From Candidatus Chryseobacterium colombiense (lineage in GTDB: Bacteria; Bacteroidota; Bacteroidia; Flavobacteriales; Weeksellaceae): a stretch of DNA of 64,000 bases. Shown here piece after piece: positions 1-8,894 of this stretch (position 1 is the stretch's first letter; the number at the start of each line of letters is the position of its first letter). The position numbers and the translations under genes were made by a program. Under the pieces are notes generated by a model. It was given only the letters and a program-made list of their open reading frames with translations. It did no database searches and had not been told where the DNA came from. Location of the stretch: assembly GCA_029203185.1 (NCBI GenBank), contig CP119310.1, forward strand, positions 4,098,001-4,162,000, given 5' to 3'.

Positions 1-115
1 TTGTAAAGCTTTGTGAAACATGAAAATAGGATTGATTACCAAGCATCATTTTCAGTCCCTCGATCACAATAGGATGATCATCTACAATAACGATATTTAT
101 TTTTTCAGTCTGCAT
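1..115 (-). CDS. NarL/FixJ-type response regulator, N-terminal fragment
   Basis: Only the first 38 or so codons lie in the window; the gene runs off the left edge. The readable start is MQTEKINIVIVDDHPIVIEG, the typical first strand and acidic pocket (VDDHP) of a receiver domain followed by LKMMLGNQ. The start ATG (115-113) lies inside the last codons of the kinase gene, so the two overlap by 11 bases and are almost certainly translationally coupled. From the family it should be phosphorylated by that kinase and bind DNA through a LuxR-type HTH, which is not visible here. Confidence 0.85.
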   Translation of the reverse strand, partial: MQTEKINIVIVDDHPIVIEGLKMMLGNQSYFHVSQSFT

Positions 116-2099
116 GCGTATTAAGTTCAATGTTGATAGTTGTTCCTTCGTGATCGGAACTGATTTCCATTTTTCCTTTCAGGTAATCAACTCTATTTTT
201 TAAATTTCGGAGTCCGAGACTTTTTGTTTTCTCTTCGCTGTTTTTTGCAAACCCTTTTCCGTTGTCTTCAATCGTAATGAAGAAATGGTCTTCAGACTGC
301 GAGCATTGAAGTAAAATATTATTGGCTCCTGAATGTTTTACCGCGTTAGCTAGGAGTTCCTGTACAATTCTGTAAATATTAAGCTGGATATTAAGCGGCA
401 GTTTTTTTTCAATATTGATCGGTTGAAAATCAATATCAAGATCTTTTCTGATATAAAACTCACAAAGGTCATTTAAGGCCGTTTCCAGACCGAAATTTAG
501 CAGGGATTCAGGCATCAGGTTTCTGGCAACATGACGAAGTTCTGCCACAGAATTGTCCAACTGAGAGAGTATTCTGTAAAACTCTTTATCTTTTTCAGGA
601 CTCAGATGATGGGAAGACCAAGTTGAAAAATTAATTTTTACTCCGGCAAGCATTCCACCCAACCCATCGTGAAGATCTCTGGCAATACGCTCCCTTTCCC
701 TCTCTTCTCCTTCAAGAATGGCTTTTGTAAGAGTTAATTCTTCTTTTTGCTTTATATCAGTGATTTTTTGCTGGAGATTGATCTCTTTCTGCTCAGATAT
801 TTTTCTGTTTTTTCTATAAATGATAAAGAAGAAAATAAAAAAGATAATTAACAATAACAATGCAAGACTAAGTCCCATCAAATAAGAGTTTTTCTTACTT
901 ACCTCCAGTTCTCTTTGTTTTTTTTCGGCATTCAGATTGGCTATTTTTTTCTCTTTTTCTGCGGTATTAAACTTAGCTTCAATTTTATTGATTTCTAATT
1001 TTACACTTTCCGTATTCAGACTGTCATTAAGTTTAGAATACTTCTGTTCCCACAACAACGCTTCCTTAGAATTTCCCATCTCTTCATTAAGTGCGGAAAG
1101 CTGTTTATAGATCGCTTTTCTATTATTAAGGTCTGAAGCTAAAGATTGTTCAGCAAGAATATCTTCAAGAGTTTTCTTAGCCTCATCATACCTTTTCAAT
1201 TTTTTTAAAATATCATATTTATTAAAATAAAACATTTGAGCCAATAAGTTCTGACCGAATTTCATAGAATAAAAAATACCTTTCTGAATAACGGGCAGTG
1301 CCTCTTCATTTCTTTGTTTTGTAATCAGGAAAAGGGTTTTTCCGTAATAATAAAAAGCATTGGCTGAAGATTCAGGATAGGGTTGTATCATTTTTTCGGC
1401 CTTATCAAGACAGTTTTTGGCTTCATCTCCTTTGGCCTGATAACAGAAATTACTGGCAGAATTGAGATACGTATAAAATAGCTCAGAAGAATTAGGATAT
1501 ACTTTTTCTAATATGCTTAAGGCTTTTTTGTTGTAGTTTCCTGCTTTTTCGAACTCTGCATTATAAGTAAGAATAATGGCGAGCTGTGTATATAAAAAAC
1601 CTAAGCTTTTGCTATTTTCATACCTTTCAACCAAAGGAATACTTTTTTCAAGGATTATTTTTAGTAAAAACGGGTATCCTTCCTTATTTTTTTGCGTCAC
1701 TCCATAGCTGTACCATGCAAGAGCCTGTAAAAAAGCTGATTCTTCAGTTTTAAATTTTGATAATTCTTTAATCGAACGCTGATAAGAAGCTGCTGCTTTT
1801 TCTTTATCATGATCCAGATTATACTGACCTTCAAAATAAAAATATTTGGCGATAAGATAAGGATTGTTTTGAGTCAGTTTCTTTCCTTGTTCAAGATATT
1901 TCTTGCTGAGAGAAGCGTCTGTATTCCTGTAATAATTTGATAAAAGAAAAGAAGATTCGGCAACAGACTGCGGATTCGCTTTTGTAGTGACTACATGTTT
2001 TAAACTGTCTAAATAAGGCTTTTCATTAAGTGGAATGATCTGCTGGGCCTGTAACGTAAAAGATATTAATATACTTAATAAAATAAGTAGTCTGTTCAT
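105..2099 (-). CDS. TPR-containing sensor histidine kinase (NarX/DesK type)
   Basis: A 664-residue membrane kinase. Residues 1-18 look like a signal peptide (cleavage near LQAQ). Residues 30-350 are TPR-like helical repeats, expected in the periplasm. A coiled coil (360-400) leads to one membrane helix at 406-428 and a second cytoplasmic coiled coil. The HisKA_3 phosphoacceptor box is ERIARDLHDGLGG with His477. The ATPase domain shows the N-box ELLANAVKHS (Asn585), EDNGKGF (611-617) and SLGLRNLKNRV. It overlaps the response regulator at 1-115 and forms an operon with it. This is the TPR-TM-kinase layout common in Flavobacteriia. The ligand or stimulus cannot be read from the sequence. Confidence 0.92.
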   Translation of the reverse strand: MNRLLILLSILISFTLQAQQIIPLNEKPYLDSLKHVVTTKANPQSVAESSFLLSNYYRNTDASLSKKYLEQGKKLTQNNPYLIAKYFYFEGQYNLDHDKEKAAASYQRSIKELSKFKTEESAFLQALAWYSYGVTQKNKEGYPFLLKIILEKSIPLVERYENSKSLGFLYTQLAIILTYNAEFEKAGNYNKKALSILEKVYPNSSELFYTYLNSASNFCYQAKGDEAKNCLDKAEKMIQPYPESSANAFYYYGKTLFLITKQRNEEALPVIQKGIFYSMKFGQNLLAQMFYFNKYDILKKLKRYDEAKKTLEDILAEQSLASDLNNRKAIYKQLSALNEEMGNSKEALLWEQKYSKLNDSLNTESVKLEINKIEAKFNTAEKEKKIANLNAEKKQRELEVSKKNSYLMGLSLALLLLIIFFIFFFIIYRKNRKISEQKEINLQQKITDIKQKEELTLTKAILEGEERERERIARDLHDGLGGMLAGVKINFSTWSSHHLSPEKDKEFYRILSQLDNSVAELRHVARNLMPESLLNFGLETALNDLCEFYIRKDLDIDFQPINIEKKLPLNIQLNIYRIVQELLANAVKHSGANNILLQCSQSEDHFFITIEDNGKGFAKNSEEKTKSLGLRNLKNRVDYLKGKMEISSDHEGTTINIELNTHAD

Positions 2100-2214
2100 G
2101 AGTTGCTGATTCGGTTGTTGAGAACGTTGATTTTATAAAACGCCCAATTTAACTAAAAAAAACAGCATAAAAAATACCAGGATTTAGGTATAAAAAAATA
2201 CTGGTTTTTTAGGA

Positions 2215-2245
2215 TTGATACGTTAAACATCTACTGATAGCTTTG
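2215..2245 (+). promoter_or_regulatory. Bacteroidota-type promoter for the small lipoprotein
   Basis: TTG at 2215-2217 is followed after 20 bp by TAGCTTTG at 2238-2245, fitting the flavobacterial sigma-A consensus TTG-N19-TAnnTTTG. It leaves a leader of about 55 bases before the ATG at 2307. Confidence 0.6.
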
Positions 2246-2306
2246 CAGATACCAAATCACTAATCATAGAATATTTATCAAGTAGCAAAATTTAACAAAA
2301 AAACTT

Positions 2307-2723
2307 ATGAAAAAAATGAAAATCGTTCATGTCTTAAAAGGAACTTTTATGGTCGTAATGACAACCCTGTTTATTGGACTGGTTGCATCATGTAAAAATG
2401 ATGATGACGACAATATTCCGGGGTCAGGAAAATCGCATAAAGTTGTCTTTAAGGCAATTGCTTCTTCAGGAAGTGACATTAATGTAGCAGTGTATGGAAT
2501 TGATGGGAATACGACCTCAGCAAGCAGCCTTAGCGGAACAACCTGGTCAAGTCCGGAGGTGACGGCTGAAGCAGGAGCGTATAGTGCGAATGTTGCGGTA
2601 AGTGCTACCGGAGCTAATGGATCCTCTACCTTAAAAGTTCAGATCTGGGTAGACGGAGAACTGAAAAAAGAAGGGACTTCTAGTGGTCAGGTTCTGTCGG
2701 CATCTGCAGGATATGCTTTCTAA
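2307..2723 (+). CDS. Small secreted lipoprotein, unknown function
   Basis: 138 residues. A hydrophobic signal (MVVMTTLFIGLV) ends in ASCKNDDDD, a lipobox with Cys at about 29 followed by an acidic stretch; in Bacteroidota an acidic sequence after the lipid Cys often acts as a surface-export signal. The mature part is rich in Ser, Thr, Ala and Gly and has a beta-sandwich feel (alternating hydrophobics, VKVQIWVDGELKKEG), but I recognise no family. It has its own promoter and a strong terminator, so it is a single-gene unit. Confidence 0.8.
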   Translation: MKKMKIVHVLKGTFMVVMTTLFIGLVASCKNDDDDNIPGSGKSHKVVFKAIASSGSDINVAVYGIDGNTTSASSLSGTTWSSPEVTAEAGAYSANVAVSATGANGSSTLKVQIWVDGELKKEGTSSGQVLSASAGYAF

Positions 2724-2750
2724 ATATAAAAAAACAAAATTTTATGATGA

Positions 2751-2782
2751 AAAAAGCGGCGAGATTTATCTCGCCGCTTTTT
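2751..2782. terminator. Bidirectional intrinsic terminator
   Basis: A 14-bp perfect stem (arms AAAAAGCGGCGAGA at 2751-2764 and its complement at 2769-2782) with A and T tracts on either side. It sits between the convergent lipoprotein gene and tyrS and can serve both. Confidence 0.85.
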
Positions 2783-2804
2783 ATTTATATATTATTTGAA
2801 AATA

Positions 2805-4100
2805 TTAAATCACTTTTACAATGAAGTAACTTTTCTTTCCTTTTTGTAAAAGAAGAAATTTACCGTCAATTAAATCACTTTCATTGGCTGTATATACTTC
2901 ATTTACCTTTTGTTTATTTACAGAAATTGAGTTTCCTTTCAACTCTCTCGTTGCTTCACTTTTAGACTTTAAGAAGCCAGATTTTTCAGAAAGAAGATCT
3001 ACGATATTTACACCTAAAACGTCATCTTTTGCCACTTCTTTTTGAGGAACCCCATCAAAAACTTCAAGGAAAATTTCTTCATCAAGACTTACCAGATCTT
3101 CTGCAGTTGAGCGCCCGAAAAGAATTTCAGAAGCTTTCAACGACTTTTCATATTCTTCTTTTCCATGAACCCATACTGTTACTTCTTCCGCCAGTTTTTT
3201 CTGAAGTTTTCTTTCATGTGGAGCAGCTTTGTGCTCTTCAATTAAAGCTTCAATCTCTTCTTTTCCTAAGAAAGTATAAAATTTGATAAATCTTTCTGCA
3301 TCAGCATCCGTTGCGTTTAACCAAAACTGGTAGAATTTATATGGCGAAGTTTTCTTTTTATCTAACCAATAGTTTTCTCCGCTTTCAGATTTTCCGAATT
3401 TTGAACCATCTGCTTTCGTAATCAAAGGAACAGTTAATGCAAAAGCTTCTCCCTGAGCTTTTCTACGGATCAATTCGGTACCGGTTGTGATGTTTCCCCA
3501 TTGATCGGAACCTCCCATCTGAAGCTTTACATTATTATTTTGGTATAGATGTAAAAAGTCATATCCCTGAATCAATTGATAAGTAAATTCCGTAAAACTC
3601 ATTCCTTCCGCTCCGGATTCTCCTGAAAATCTTTTTTTCACAGAATCTTTCGCCATCATATAATTTACGGTAATATTTTTTCCCACATTTTTTGCAAAAT
3701 CAAGGAAGGAAATATTTTTCATCCAGTCATAATTGTTAACCAATTCTGCTTTGTTAGGCTCATTTCCGGAGAAATCTAAAAATCTTGAAAGCTGATTTTT
3801 CAGACAATCCACATAGTGAAGAAGAGTGGCTTCATCCAAAAGATTTCTTTCTGCAGATTTTCCTGAAGGATCACCGATCATCCCTGTTGCACCTCCAACT
3901 AAAGCAATAGGCTTGTGACCGTGCTGTTGAAAGTGGGCTAGAATTTTTATCTGAATAAGACTTCCGATATGCAAAGAATCAGCTGTTGGATCAAACCCAA
4001 TATACGCAGTAGTTACCTCTTTATTCAGTTGCTCATCGGTTCCGGGCATCATATCGGCAAAAAGACCACGCCATTTTAGTTCTTCTATAAAGGAATTCAT
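2805..4100 (-). CDS. tyrS: Tyrosyl-tRNA synthetase
   Basis: 431 residues, the normal length for bacterial TyrRS. It attaches tyrosine to tRNA-Tyr in the cytoplasm. The class I signature HIGS is at 44-47 and the second signature is KFGKS (234-238), the usual KMSKS variant of this family. GGSDQWGN (tyrosine-binding region) is at 196-203. The C-terminal S4 RNA-binding domain occupies about 365-431. A TATCTTTG promoter lies just upstream, so the gene appears to be monocistronic. Confidence 0.97.
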   Translation of the reverse strand: MNSFIEELKWRGLFADMMPGTDEQLNKEVTTAYIGFDPTADSLHIGSLIQIKILAHFQQHGHKPIALVGGATGMIGDPSGKSAERNLLDEATLLHYVDCLKNQLSRFLDFSGNEPNKAELVNNYDWMKNISFLDFAKNVGKNITVNYMMAKDSVKKRFSGESGAEGMSFTEFTYQLIQGYDFLHLYQNNNVKLQMGGSDQWGNITTGTELIRRKAQGEAFALTVPLITKADGSKFGKSESGENYWLDKKKTSPYKFYQFWLNATDADAERFIKFYTFLGKEEIEALIEEHKAAPHERKLQKKLAEEVTVWVHGKEEYEKSLKASEILFGRSTAEDLVSLDEEIFLEVFDGVPQKEVAKDDVLGVNIVDLLSEKSGFLKSKSEATRELKGNSISVNKQKVNEVYTANESDLIDGKFLLLQKGKKSYFIVKVI

Positions 4101-4128
4101 TGATTTTTTTCTTTAAAATTTTACAGTG

Positions 4129-4160
4129 CAAAGATAATAAATTCAGGGGAATAAGGCCAA
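4129..4160 (-). promoter_or_regulatory. Promoter of tyrS
   Basis: On the minus strand TTG (4160-4158) and TATCTTTG (4136-4129) are separated by 21 bp, close to the Bacteroidota consensus. The ATG at 4100 is 28 bases downstream of the -7 box. Confidence 0.55.
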
Positions 4161-4265
4161 GAAGGAGGAGAACAAAGGATGATGTTTAAAAACGGATTGT
4201 TTTCAAGATCATAAAATTACGGTCTTATGGTTTCCATATTGTAGTCTTTTTTACGATTTATCTTA

Positions 4266-4296
4266 TTGTCATTTTGTTTAAAATCCATTATATTTG
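4266..4296 (+). promoter_or_regulatory. Promoter of the ECF sigma factor gene
   Basis: TTG at 4266-4268, 20 bp, then TATATTTG at 4289-4296. The ATG at 4303 follows the -7 box by only six bases, so the transcript would have almost no leader. Confidence 0.6.
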
Positions 4297-4302
4297 TTAA
4301 TA

Positions 4303-4863
4303 ATGAACGACGAACAATTATTCCTGCTTATAGGGAAAGCAAAGGAAAAAGATCAAAAAGCTCAGACCAAGCTCATCAACATCTTTTGGGTTGATGTTTT
4401 TTCTTTTGTGATGAAAAAAGTAAGGGATGAAAACGATGCAGATGAAATCACGGTGAATGTCTTTTCAAAAGTGCTGTCGAAACTGGAAATGTACGATCCT
4501 CATTTTCAGTTTAAAACCTGGATTTTAACCATTGCTCAAAATACCATTATCGATTTTTGGAGAAAGAAAACCAGAGACAATCAGGATCCTACGGAGAATT
4601 TGGATGAAGTAAAAAATCAGTATGCAAAATCTCCCGAAGAACTCATGATCTCTGATGAAGAACAAAAGAAAATCATTAAAGCGATCGAATCTTTAGATGC
4701 CAATTATCAGGATATTATCCGATTGAGATTCTTTGAAGAAAAGAGCATTAAAGAAATTGCTGAAGAACTGGGAATTTCTGTTGCCAATACTAAAGTACGT
4801 GTGATGCGGGCAAAAAAGGTCTTAGCCGAATTGCTGAAAAATAACGAATTCGAGGATAATTAA
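4303..4863 (+). CDS. ECF-type RNA polymerase sigma factor
   Basis: 186 residues from the ATG at 4303 (MNDEQLFLLIGKAKE); an in-frame TTG at 4294 lies inside the promoter and is rejected. Sigma region 2 is about 20-95 (DADEITVNVFSKVLSKL, FKTWILTIAQNTIIDFWR). Region 4 is about 130-182 (LDANYQDIIRLRFFEEKSIKEIAEELGISVANTKVRVMRAKKVL, quoted here only as a landmark in shortened form: IAEELGISVANTKVRVMRA). It would direct core RNA polymerase to a private promoter class. No anti-sigma gene follows: the next gene is convergent, its stop codon directly abutting this one, so control must come from elsewhere. Confidence 0.9.
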   Translation: MNDEQLFLLIGKAKEKDQKAQTKLINIFWVDVFSFVMKKVRDENDADEITVNVFSKVLSKLEMYDPHFQFKTWILTIAQNTIIDFWRKKTRDNQDPTENLDEVKNQYAKSPEELMISDEEQKKIIKAIESLDANYQDIIRLRFFEEKSIKEIAEELGISVANTKVRVMRAKKVLAELLKNNEFEDN

Positions 4864-5496
4864 TTATAAATAAACCTTTTCCTTGGTTTTAGGAAGCATG
4901 ATTTCTATTCTTTCCTTTTCATTTCTGTTCTGAAGATTTAATTTGATTCCTTTTTTAATAAAAGTTTCCTTTTTAGAGCTTCCATATTCTTTGGTGTTTT
5001 CCACTTCTTTATCAAAATTAATTTGCCCTGTTGAAAGATTAAAATCAACGTCAGTCCAGTATTCTTCAGGTTTTCCGCTGCTTGATGAATGACCTATCAG
5101 CTCAAAACGTCCGTTCTGAAATCTGTATTTATCTGTATATCCCCATTTCCAGCTGCTTCCGCCGGCTTGGGTGATTTCTAATATTCCTTTTTTAATTTCC
5201 GAACTTTGATAAGGATCGCCCATCATTCCGCCTTCGCCACTTTTAAGGATGGCATTTCTTGATTTTTCTAAAACGGTCCATTTTCCATTTACTTTTTTCA
5301 GAATCTGAATTTCACGGATGGTTCCAAAATCAGTACTGTCTTTGGTATTGTAAATAATAACCTTTTCAGGAATTTTGTCACCGTCCAGATCTCCATCAAC
5401 TGTTTCTATAACTGTTGAACCTTTGGGCTGAAATTCTTGTTGGGCAAAACAAAATGTACCGAAAAGCAGGGATAGGATGCAGAATGTCGTCTTCAT
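4864..5496 (-). CDS. Secreted protein of unknown function
   Basis: 210 residues with a clear signal peptide (MKTTFCILSLLFGTFCFAQ, cleavage after Ala18). The mature protein begins near a DGDLDGDKIPEKVIIYN stretch, which resembles the calcium-type Asp loops of secreted FG-GAP/VCBS-like proteins. The remainder is predicted to be beta-rich (GGSSWKWGYTDKYRFQNGRFEL). I do not recognise a named family. The stop codon abuts that of the convergent sigma factor gene with no spacer, so the two transcripts must overlap at their 3' ends. Confidence 0.75.
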   Translation of the reverse strand: MKTTFCILSLLFGTFCFAQQEFQPKGSTVIETVDGDLDGDKIPEKVIIYNTKDSTDFGTIREIQILKKVNGKWTVLEKSRNAILKSGEGGMMGDPYQSSEIKKGILEITQAGGSSWKWGYTDKYRFQNGRFELIGHSSSSGKPEEYWTDVDFNLSTGQINFDKEVENTKEYGSSKKETFIKKGIKLNLQNRNEKERIEIMLPKTKEKVYL

Positions 5497-5554
5497 AAAA
5501 TATTTTGAGTTTTAAAATTACAAAATTATCTGTTTCATCAATGTCTGTCTTTGA

Positions 5555-5583
5555 TTGTTTCGATAAAAAAATCACTAACTTTG
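5555..5583 (+). promoter_or_regulatory. Promoter of lipA
   Basis: TTG at 5555-5557 and TAACTTTG at 5576-5583 with an 18-bp spacer; the ATG is 20 bases downstream. Confidence 0.55.
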
Positions 5584-5603
5584 AACCTCAATTTGAGAAA
5601 TAA

Positions 5604-6470
5604 ATGGAAAATTTAGTTCAAGATACTACCGTTCAAAAACCAAAATGGATTCGTGTAAAACTTCCTACCGGAAAAAATTACCGGGAACTGAGAACCTTGG
5701 TTGATAAATATAAATTAAATACAATTTGCCAGAGTGGAAGCTGCCCGAATATGGGTGAATGTTGGGGAGAAGGAACAGCTACTTTCATGATTCTTGGAAA
5801 TATCTGTACAAGAAGCTGTGGGTTTTGTGGGGTAAAAACCGGAAAACCAATGGATGTAAATTGGGATGAGCCTGAAAAAGTAGCGCGTTCTATCAAATTA
5901 ATGAAGATCAAGCACGCTGTTTTAACTTCAGTTGACCGTGATGATCTGAAAGATATGGGTTCTATTCTTTGGGGTGAAACTGTAAATGCCGTAAGAAGAA
6001 TTTCTCCAGGAACCACAATGGAAACGCTTATTCCGGATTTTCAGGGGATTACAAAACATCTTGACCGATTGGTAGAAGTCGCTCCTGAAGTGATTTCTCA
6101 CAATATGGAAACGGTAAAACGTCTGACAAGAGAAGTGAGAATTCAGGCAAAATATGAAAGAAGTCTTGAAGTTCTTAGATATTTGAAAGAAGCGGGACAA
6201 AGAAGAACAAAAACCGGTGTAATGCTAGGTTTGGGGGAAACTAAAGATGAGGTTTTCCAGACCATTGAAGACATTAGAAATGCCAATGTGGATGTTATTA
6301 CTTTAGGACAATACTTGCAGCCGACAAAAAAACATCTTCCTGTAAAAAAATTCATTACTCCTGAAGAATTTGATGAGTTTGGAGATTTTGCAAGAAGCTT
6401 AGGTTTCAGACATGTTGAAAGTTCGCCTTTAGTGAGAAGTTCTTACCACGCAGAAAAACATATTCATTAA
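5604..6470 (+). CDS. lipA: Lipoyl synthase
   Basis: 288 residues, usual size. This radical-SAM enzyme inserts two sulfurs into protein-bound octanoyl groups to make the lipoyl cofactor of 2-oxoacid dehydrogenases and the glycine cleavage system. Both 4Fe-4S clusters are visible: the auxiliary CX4CX5C set (Cys42, Cys47, Cys53 in CQSGSCPNMGEC) and the radical-SAM CX3CX2C set (Cys68, Cys72, Cys75 in CTRSCGFC). The conserved C-terminal serine motif is present in the tail (VESSPLVRSSYHAEKH). It has its own promoter and terminator; lipB is not adjacent. Confidence 0.97.
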   Translation: MENLVQDTTVQKPKWIRVKLPTGKNYRELRTLVDKYKLNTICQSGSCPNMGECWGEGTATFMILGNICTRSCGFCGVKTGKPMDVNWDEPEKVARSIKLMKIKHAVLTSVDRDDLKDMGSILWGETVNAVRRISPGTTMETLIPDFQGITKHLDRLVEVAPEVISHNMETVKRLTREVRIQAKYERSLEVLRYLKEAGQRRTKTGVMLGLGETKDEVFQTIEDIRNANVDVITLGQYLQPTKKHLPVKKFITPEEFDEFGDFARSLGFRHVESSPLVRSSYHAEKHIH

Positions 6471-6475
6471 AATAG

Positions 6476-6503
6476 AATCGCTTCAGGAATGAAGCGATTT
6501 TTT
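6476..6503 (+). terminator. Terminator after lipA
   Basis: A 9-bp stem (AATCGCTTC / GAAGCGATT, 6476-6499) followed by a T run. Confidence 0.8.
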
Positions 6504-6542
6504 ATTGATAAGAAGTCAGCAAAGAAAGTTGTGAAAGTTTCT

Positions 6543-6617
6543 TGTCATTCTGAATGAAGCAAAGCGTAATGAAGAATCTGTAAAATATTTTAGATTCCTC
6601 CTTTGTCGGAATGACAG
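6543..6617. repeat. Interspersed palindromic element, copy 1
   Basis: Imperfect inverted repeat with outer arms TGTCATTCTGA and GTCGGAATGACA and inner arms GAAGAATCT / AGATTCCTCC. It overlaps nothing coding and separates lipA from the convergent AraC gene. Related copies are at 19497, 33475 and 39273. Confidence 0.6.
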
Positions 6618-7478
6618 TTATATGGATTCAACAATATTGCTCAGATGTTTTTTCTTAAATTCTGAAGGCGTTTTTCCTGTATGATGCTTAAATAATTTAT
6701 TGAAATAAGAGAGACTTTCAAATCCCACATGAAAACAAACTTCTGTCACAGACTCATCTTTTAACAAGAATATTTGTGCCTGATTGATTCTGTAGTTATT
6801 TACAAAATCAGTAAAAGTCATATTAGTCTGCTTTTTAAAATAACGGCAAAAAGCCGGAGTGCTTAAACTTACAGTTTGTGCAATCTCATTTACGTTTGGC
6901 TTTTTATCATAATTCTCATGAATATAGCTGTAAATGGTTCCCATTCTGATTTTGTCATTTAAAAACCATTTTATCCGGGTGTCTTCGCTATTGAGTTCTT
7001 TTACTTCGGTAGAATGGGCAAGAATCTGCAAGATTTCCATCAAACCCATTAAAGATTCAAAAGCATTCTTATCCTTAATATTGTGAAGCTTCTCAACAAC
7101 GGCTTGTTTGGTTTTTCCTGAAAAAGAAAGTCCAAGATAGGATCTTTCCAATAATTTTTTGATCGTTTCAAATTCAGGAATGCTCAGGATGAGATCATGA
7201 AGAAAGTTTTCTCTCATCTGTAAAACCAGCTGCTTACATTCGGTCTGAATTCCATAATCAAAATTAAGGTGGGGAACATTGGAGCCAATTAAAAGTAAAT
7301 CACTGTCTACAAAGCTGGAAATATCTTTTCCCACATGACGGATTCCCTTTGATGCTTCTACGTAAACAAGCTCAATTTCAGGATGGTAATGCCAGAAAAA
7401 GCAATTTTTGAGAGAAGGCGAAAAAAGCTTGAAAGACTTATCTTTTTCAAACTCTATAATTTCTTTCTGAATTTTCAT
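6618..7478 (-). CDS. AraC-family transcriptional regulator
   Basis: 286 residues. The N-terminal half (about 20-100) is a cupin-like effector domain (FFWHYHPEIELVYVEASKG). The C-terminal 100 residues hold two HTH motifs (VNEIAQTVSLSTPAFCRYFK, then the AraC signature VCFHVGFESLSYFNKLFKHHTGKTPSEFKK). It is divergent from an MFS exporter 176 bp away, so a role in controlling that exporter is likely; the inducer is unknown. Confidence 0.9.
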   Translation of the reverse strand: MKIQKEIIEFEKDKSFKLFSPSLKNCFFWHYHPEIELVYVEASKGIRHVGKDISSFVDSDLLLIGSNVPHLNFDYGIQTECKQLVLQMRENFLHDLILSIPEFETIKKLLERSYLGLSFSGKTKQAVVEKLHNIKDKNAFESLMGLMEILQILAHSTEVKELNSEDTRIKWFLNDKIRMGTIYSYIHENYDKKPNVNEIAQTVSLSTPAFCRYFKKQTNMTFTDFVNNYRINQAQIFLLKDESVTEVCFHVGFESLSYFNKLFKHHTGKTPSEFKKKHLSNIVESI

Positions 7479-7654
7479 TTTGTCCTGATTTGATTATTTA
7501 CGAGTGTAAAATTAAATAAAAAGGTTAATATAGAGCAAATTAATATCATCAGAGTGGAAGTTAAAACCATATTTTCTTTCGATTTTTGCATTTTCAAATT
7601 AGAATCGGTTATTGTCACCGGTTCTTTCTAAAAATTCAAAAAGGTATAAGAGAT

Positions 7655-8854
7655 ATGGGACTGGATAAAAGAATTTTGCCGCTTGCAATAGGAGGTTTGG
7701 GAATTGGAACGACTGAATTTACGGTGATGGGACTCCTTCCTGATATTGCGAAATCGCTTCAGATCTCGATTCCTGAGGCAGGACATTTAATTTCTGCTTA
7801 TGCAATGGGGGTTGTAATCGGAGCACCTATTTTAATTGGATATTCTGTGAAATTTCCTCCTAAAAAAGTGTTGATCACCTTAATGGTCATTTTCACCTTA
7901 TTCAATGCTTTATCGGCAATTGCACCCGATTATACAACCATGTTAATTATCAGATTCCTGTCCGGATTGCCACATGGTGCATTTTTCGGTGTGGGAACGG
8001 TAGTTGCGGCTAGAATGGCAGGAAAAGGAAAAGAAGCATTCTATATTTCTTTAATGTTTACAGGACTTACGGTGGCCAACCTTGCCATGGTTCCGTTGGT
8101 TACTTACATCGGTCATACTTTCCATTGGAGATGGTATTTTGCGATTGTAGCTGTAATTGGGCTATTAACTTTAATTTCATTAAAACTATGGCTGCCTGTC
8201 TTGGAAAGGAAAGAAGACAGTCACTTTTTGGAAGAACTTAAATTTCTTAAGACCAGACAGTCTTGGCTGGTTCTGTTGATCACAGCAATAGGTTTTGGAG
8301 GGTTATTTACATGGTTCAGCTATATTACGCCTTTAATGACGATTGTAGCGGGAATCAAAGAAAGTCAGATGGCTTATGTAATGGTACTTGCAGGAGGCGG
8401 AATGGTGGTTGGAAATCTTGTTGGAGGATATATTTCCGATAGAATGAGTCCTGAAAAGACCTGTATATTATTAATATTTTTAATGATGTCTGCATTAGCG
8501 GGAGTATTTTTTCTTTCAGACAATCAAACGGCAGCATTAATATTGACTTTTGTATGTGGAGCGTTATCGATGTCGGTTTCTGCACCAATCAATATCATGA
8601 TGATGAAGGCCGCGCCTAAAAGTGAAATGATGGCGGCAGCTTTTATGCAGGCAGCTTTTAATATAGCGAATGCGATGGGAGCGTTCCTGGGAGGTATTCC
8701 TTTGGAACACGGATTGTCATTTAATTATCCATCATTGGTGGGAGTGGGAATGACGTTCATTGGATTGGTAATTGCTTTAAGATATAAATACCTATATGGT
8801 TCACAACAGCGGGACGAAGATGATCTTGCAATGGAATGTGTACCTGATAAATAA
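7655..8854 (+). CDS. MFS exporter, DHA1 / AraJ-like
   Basis: 399 residues from the ATG at 7655 (MGLDKRILPLAIGGLGIGTT). An upstream in-frame ATG at 7586 adds 23 polar, unlikely residues. About 12 hydrophobic helices are evident, with the family's first-helix signature GIGTTEFTVMGLLPDIA and a cytoplasmic loop SDRMSPEKT. It should export small molecules such as sugars or drugs by proton antiport; AraJ/YdhP-like proteins have this start. The divergent AraC regulator is its likely controller. Confidence 0.9.
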   Translation: MGLDKRILPLAIGGLGIGTTEFTVMGLLPDIAKSLQISIPEAGHLISAYAMGVVIGAPILIGYSVKFPPKKVLITLMVIFTLFNALSAIAPDYTTMLIIRFLSGLPHGAFFGVGTVVAARMAGKGKEAFYISLMFTGLTVANLAMVPLVTYIGHTFHWRWYFAIVAVIGLLTLISLKLWLPVLERKEDSHFLEELKFLKTRQSWLVLLITAIGFGGLFTWFSYITPLMTIVAGIKESQMAYVMVLAGGGMVVGNLVGGYISDRMSPEKTCILLIFLMMSALAGVFFLSDNQTAALILTFVCGALSMSVSAPINIMMMKAAPKSEMMAAAFMQAAFNIANAMGAFLGGIPLEHGLSFNYPSLVGVGMTFIGLVIALRYKYLYGSQQRDEDDLAMECVPDK

Positions 8855-8855
8855 C

Positions 8856-8887
8856 AAAAAGAGAAGCAAATTTGCTTCTCTTTTTTT
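8856..8887. terminator. Bidirectional terminator
   Basis: Perfect palindrome AAAAAGAGAAGCAAA / TTTGCTTCTCTTTTT between convergent genes, with A and T tracts on both sides. Confidence 0.85.
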
Positions 8888-8894
8888 ATACTTA

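Noticed and set aside
4294..4302. TTG start for the ECF sigma gene
   Set aside because: It lies inside the -7 promoter box; the ATG at 4303 gives the conserved start.
6543..6617. Palindromic elements considered as small transposons or CRISPR-like repeats
   Set aside because: No regular spacing, no coding content and only one palindrome per locus, so neither an array nor an IS.
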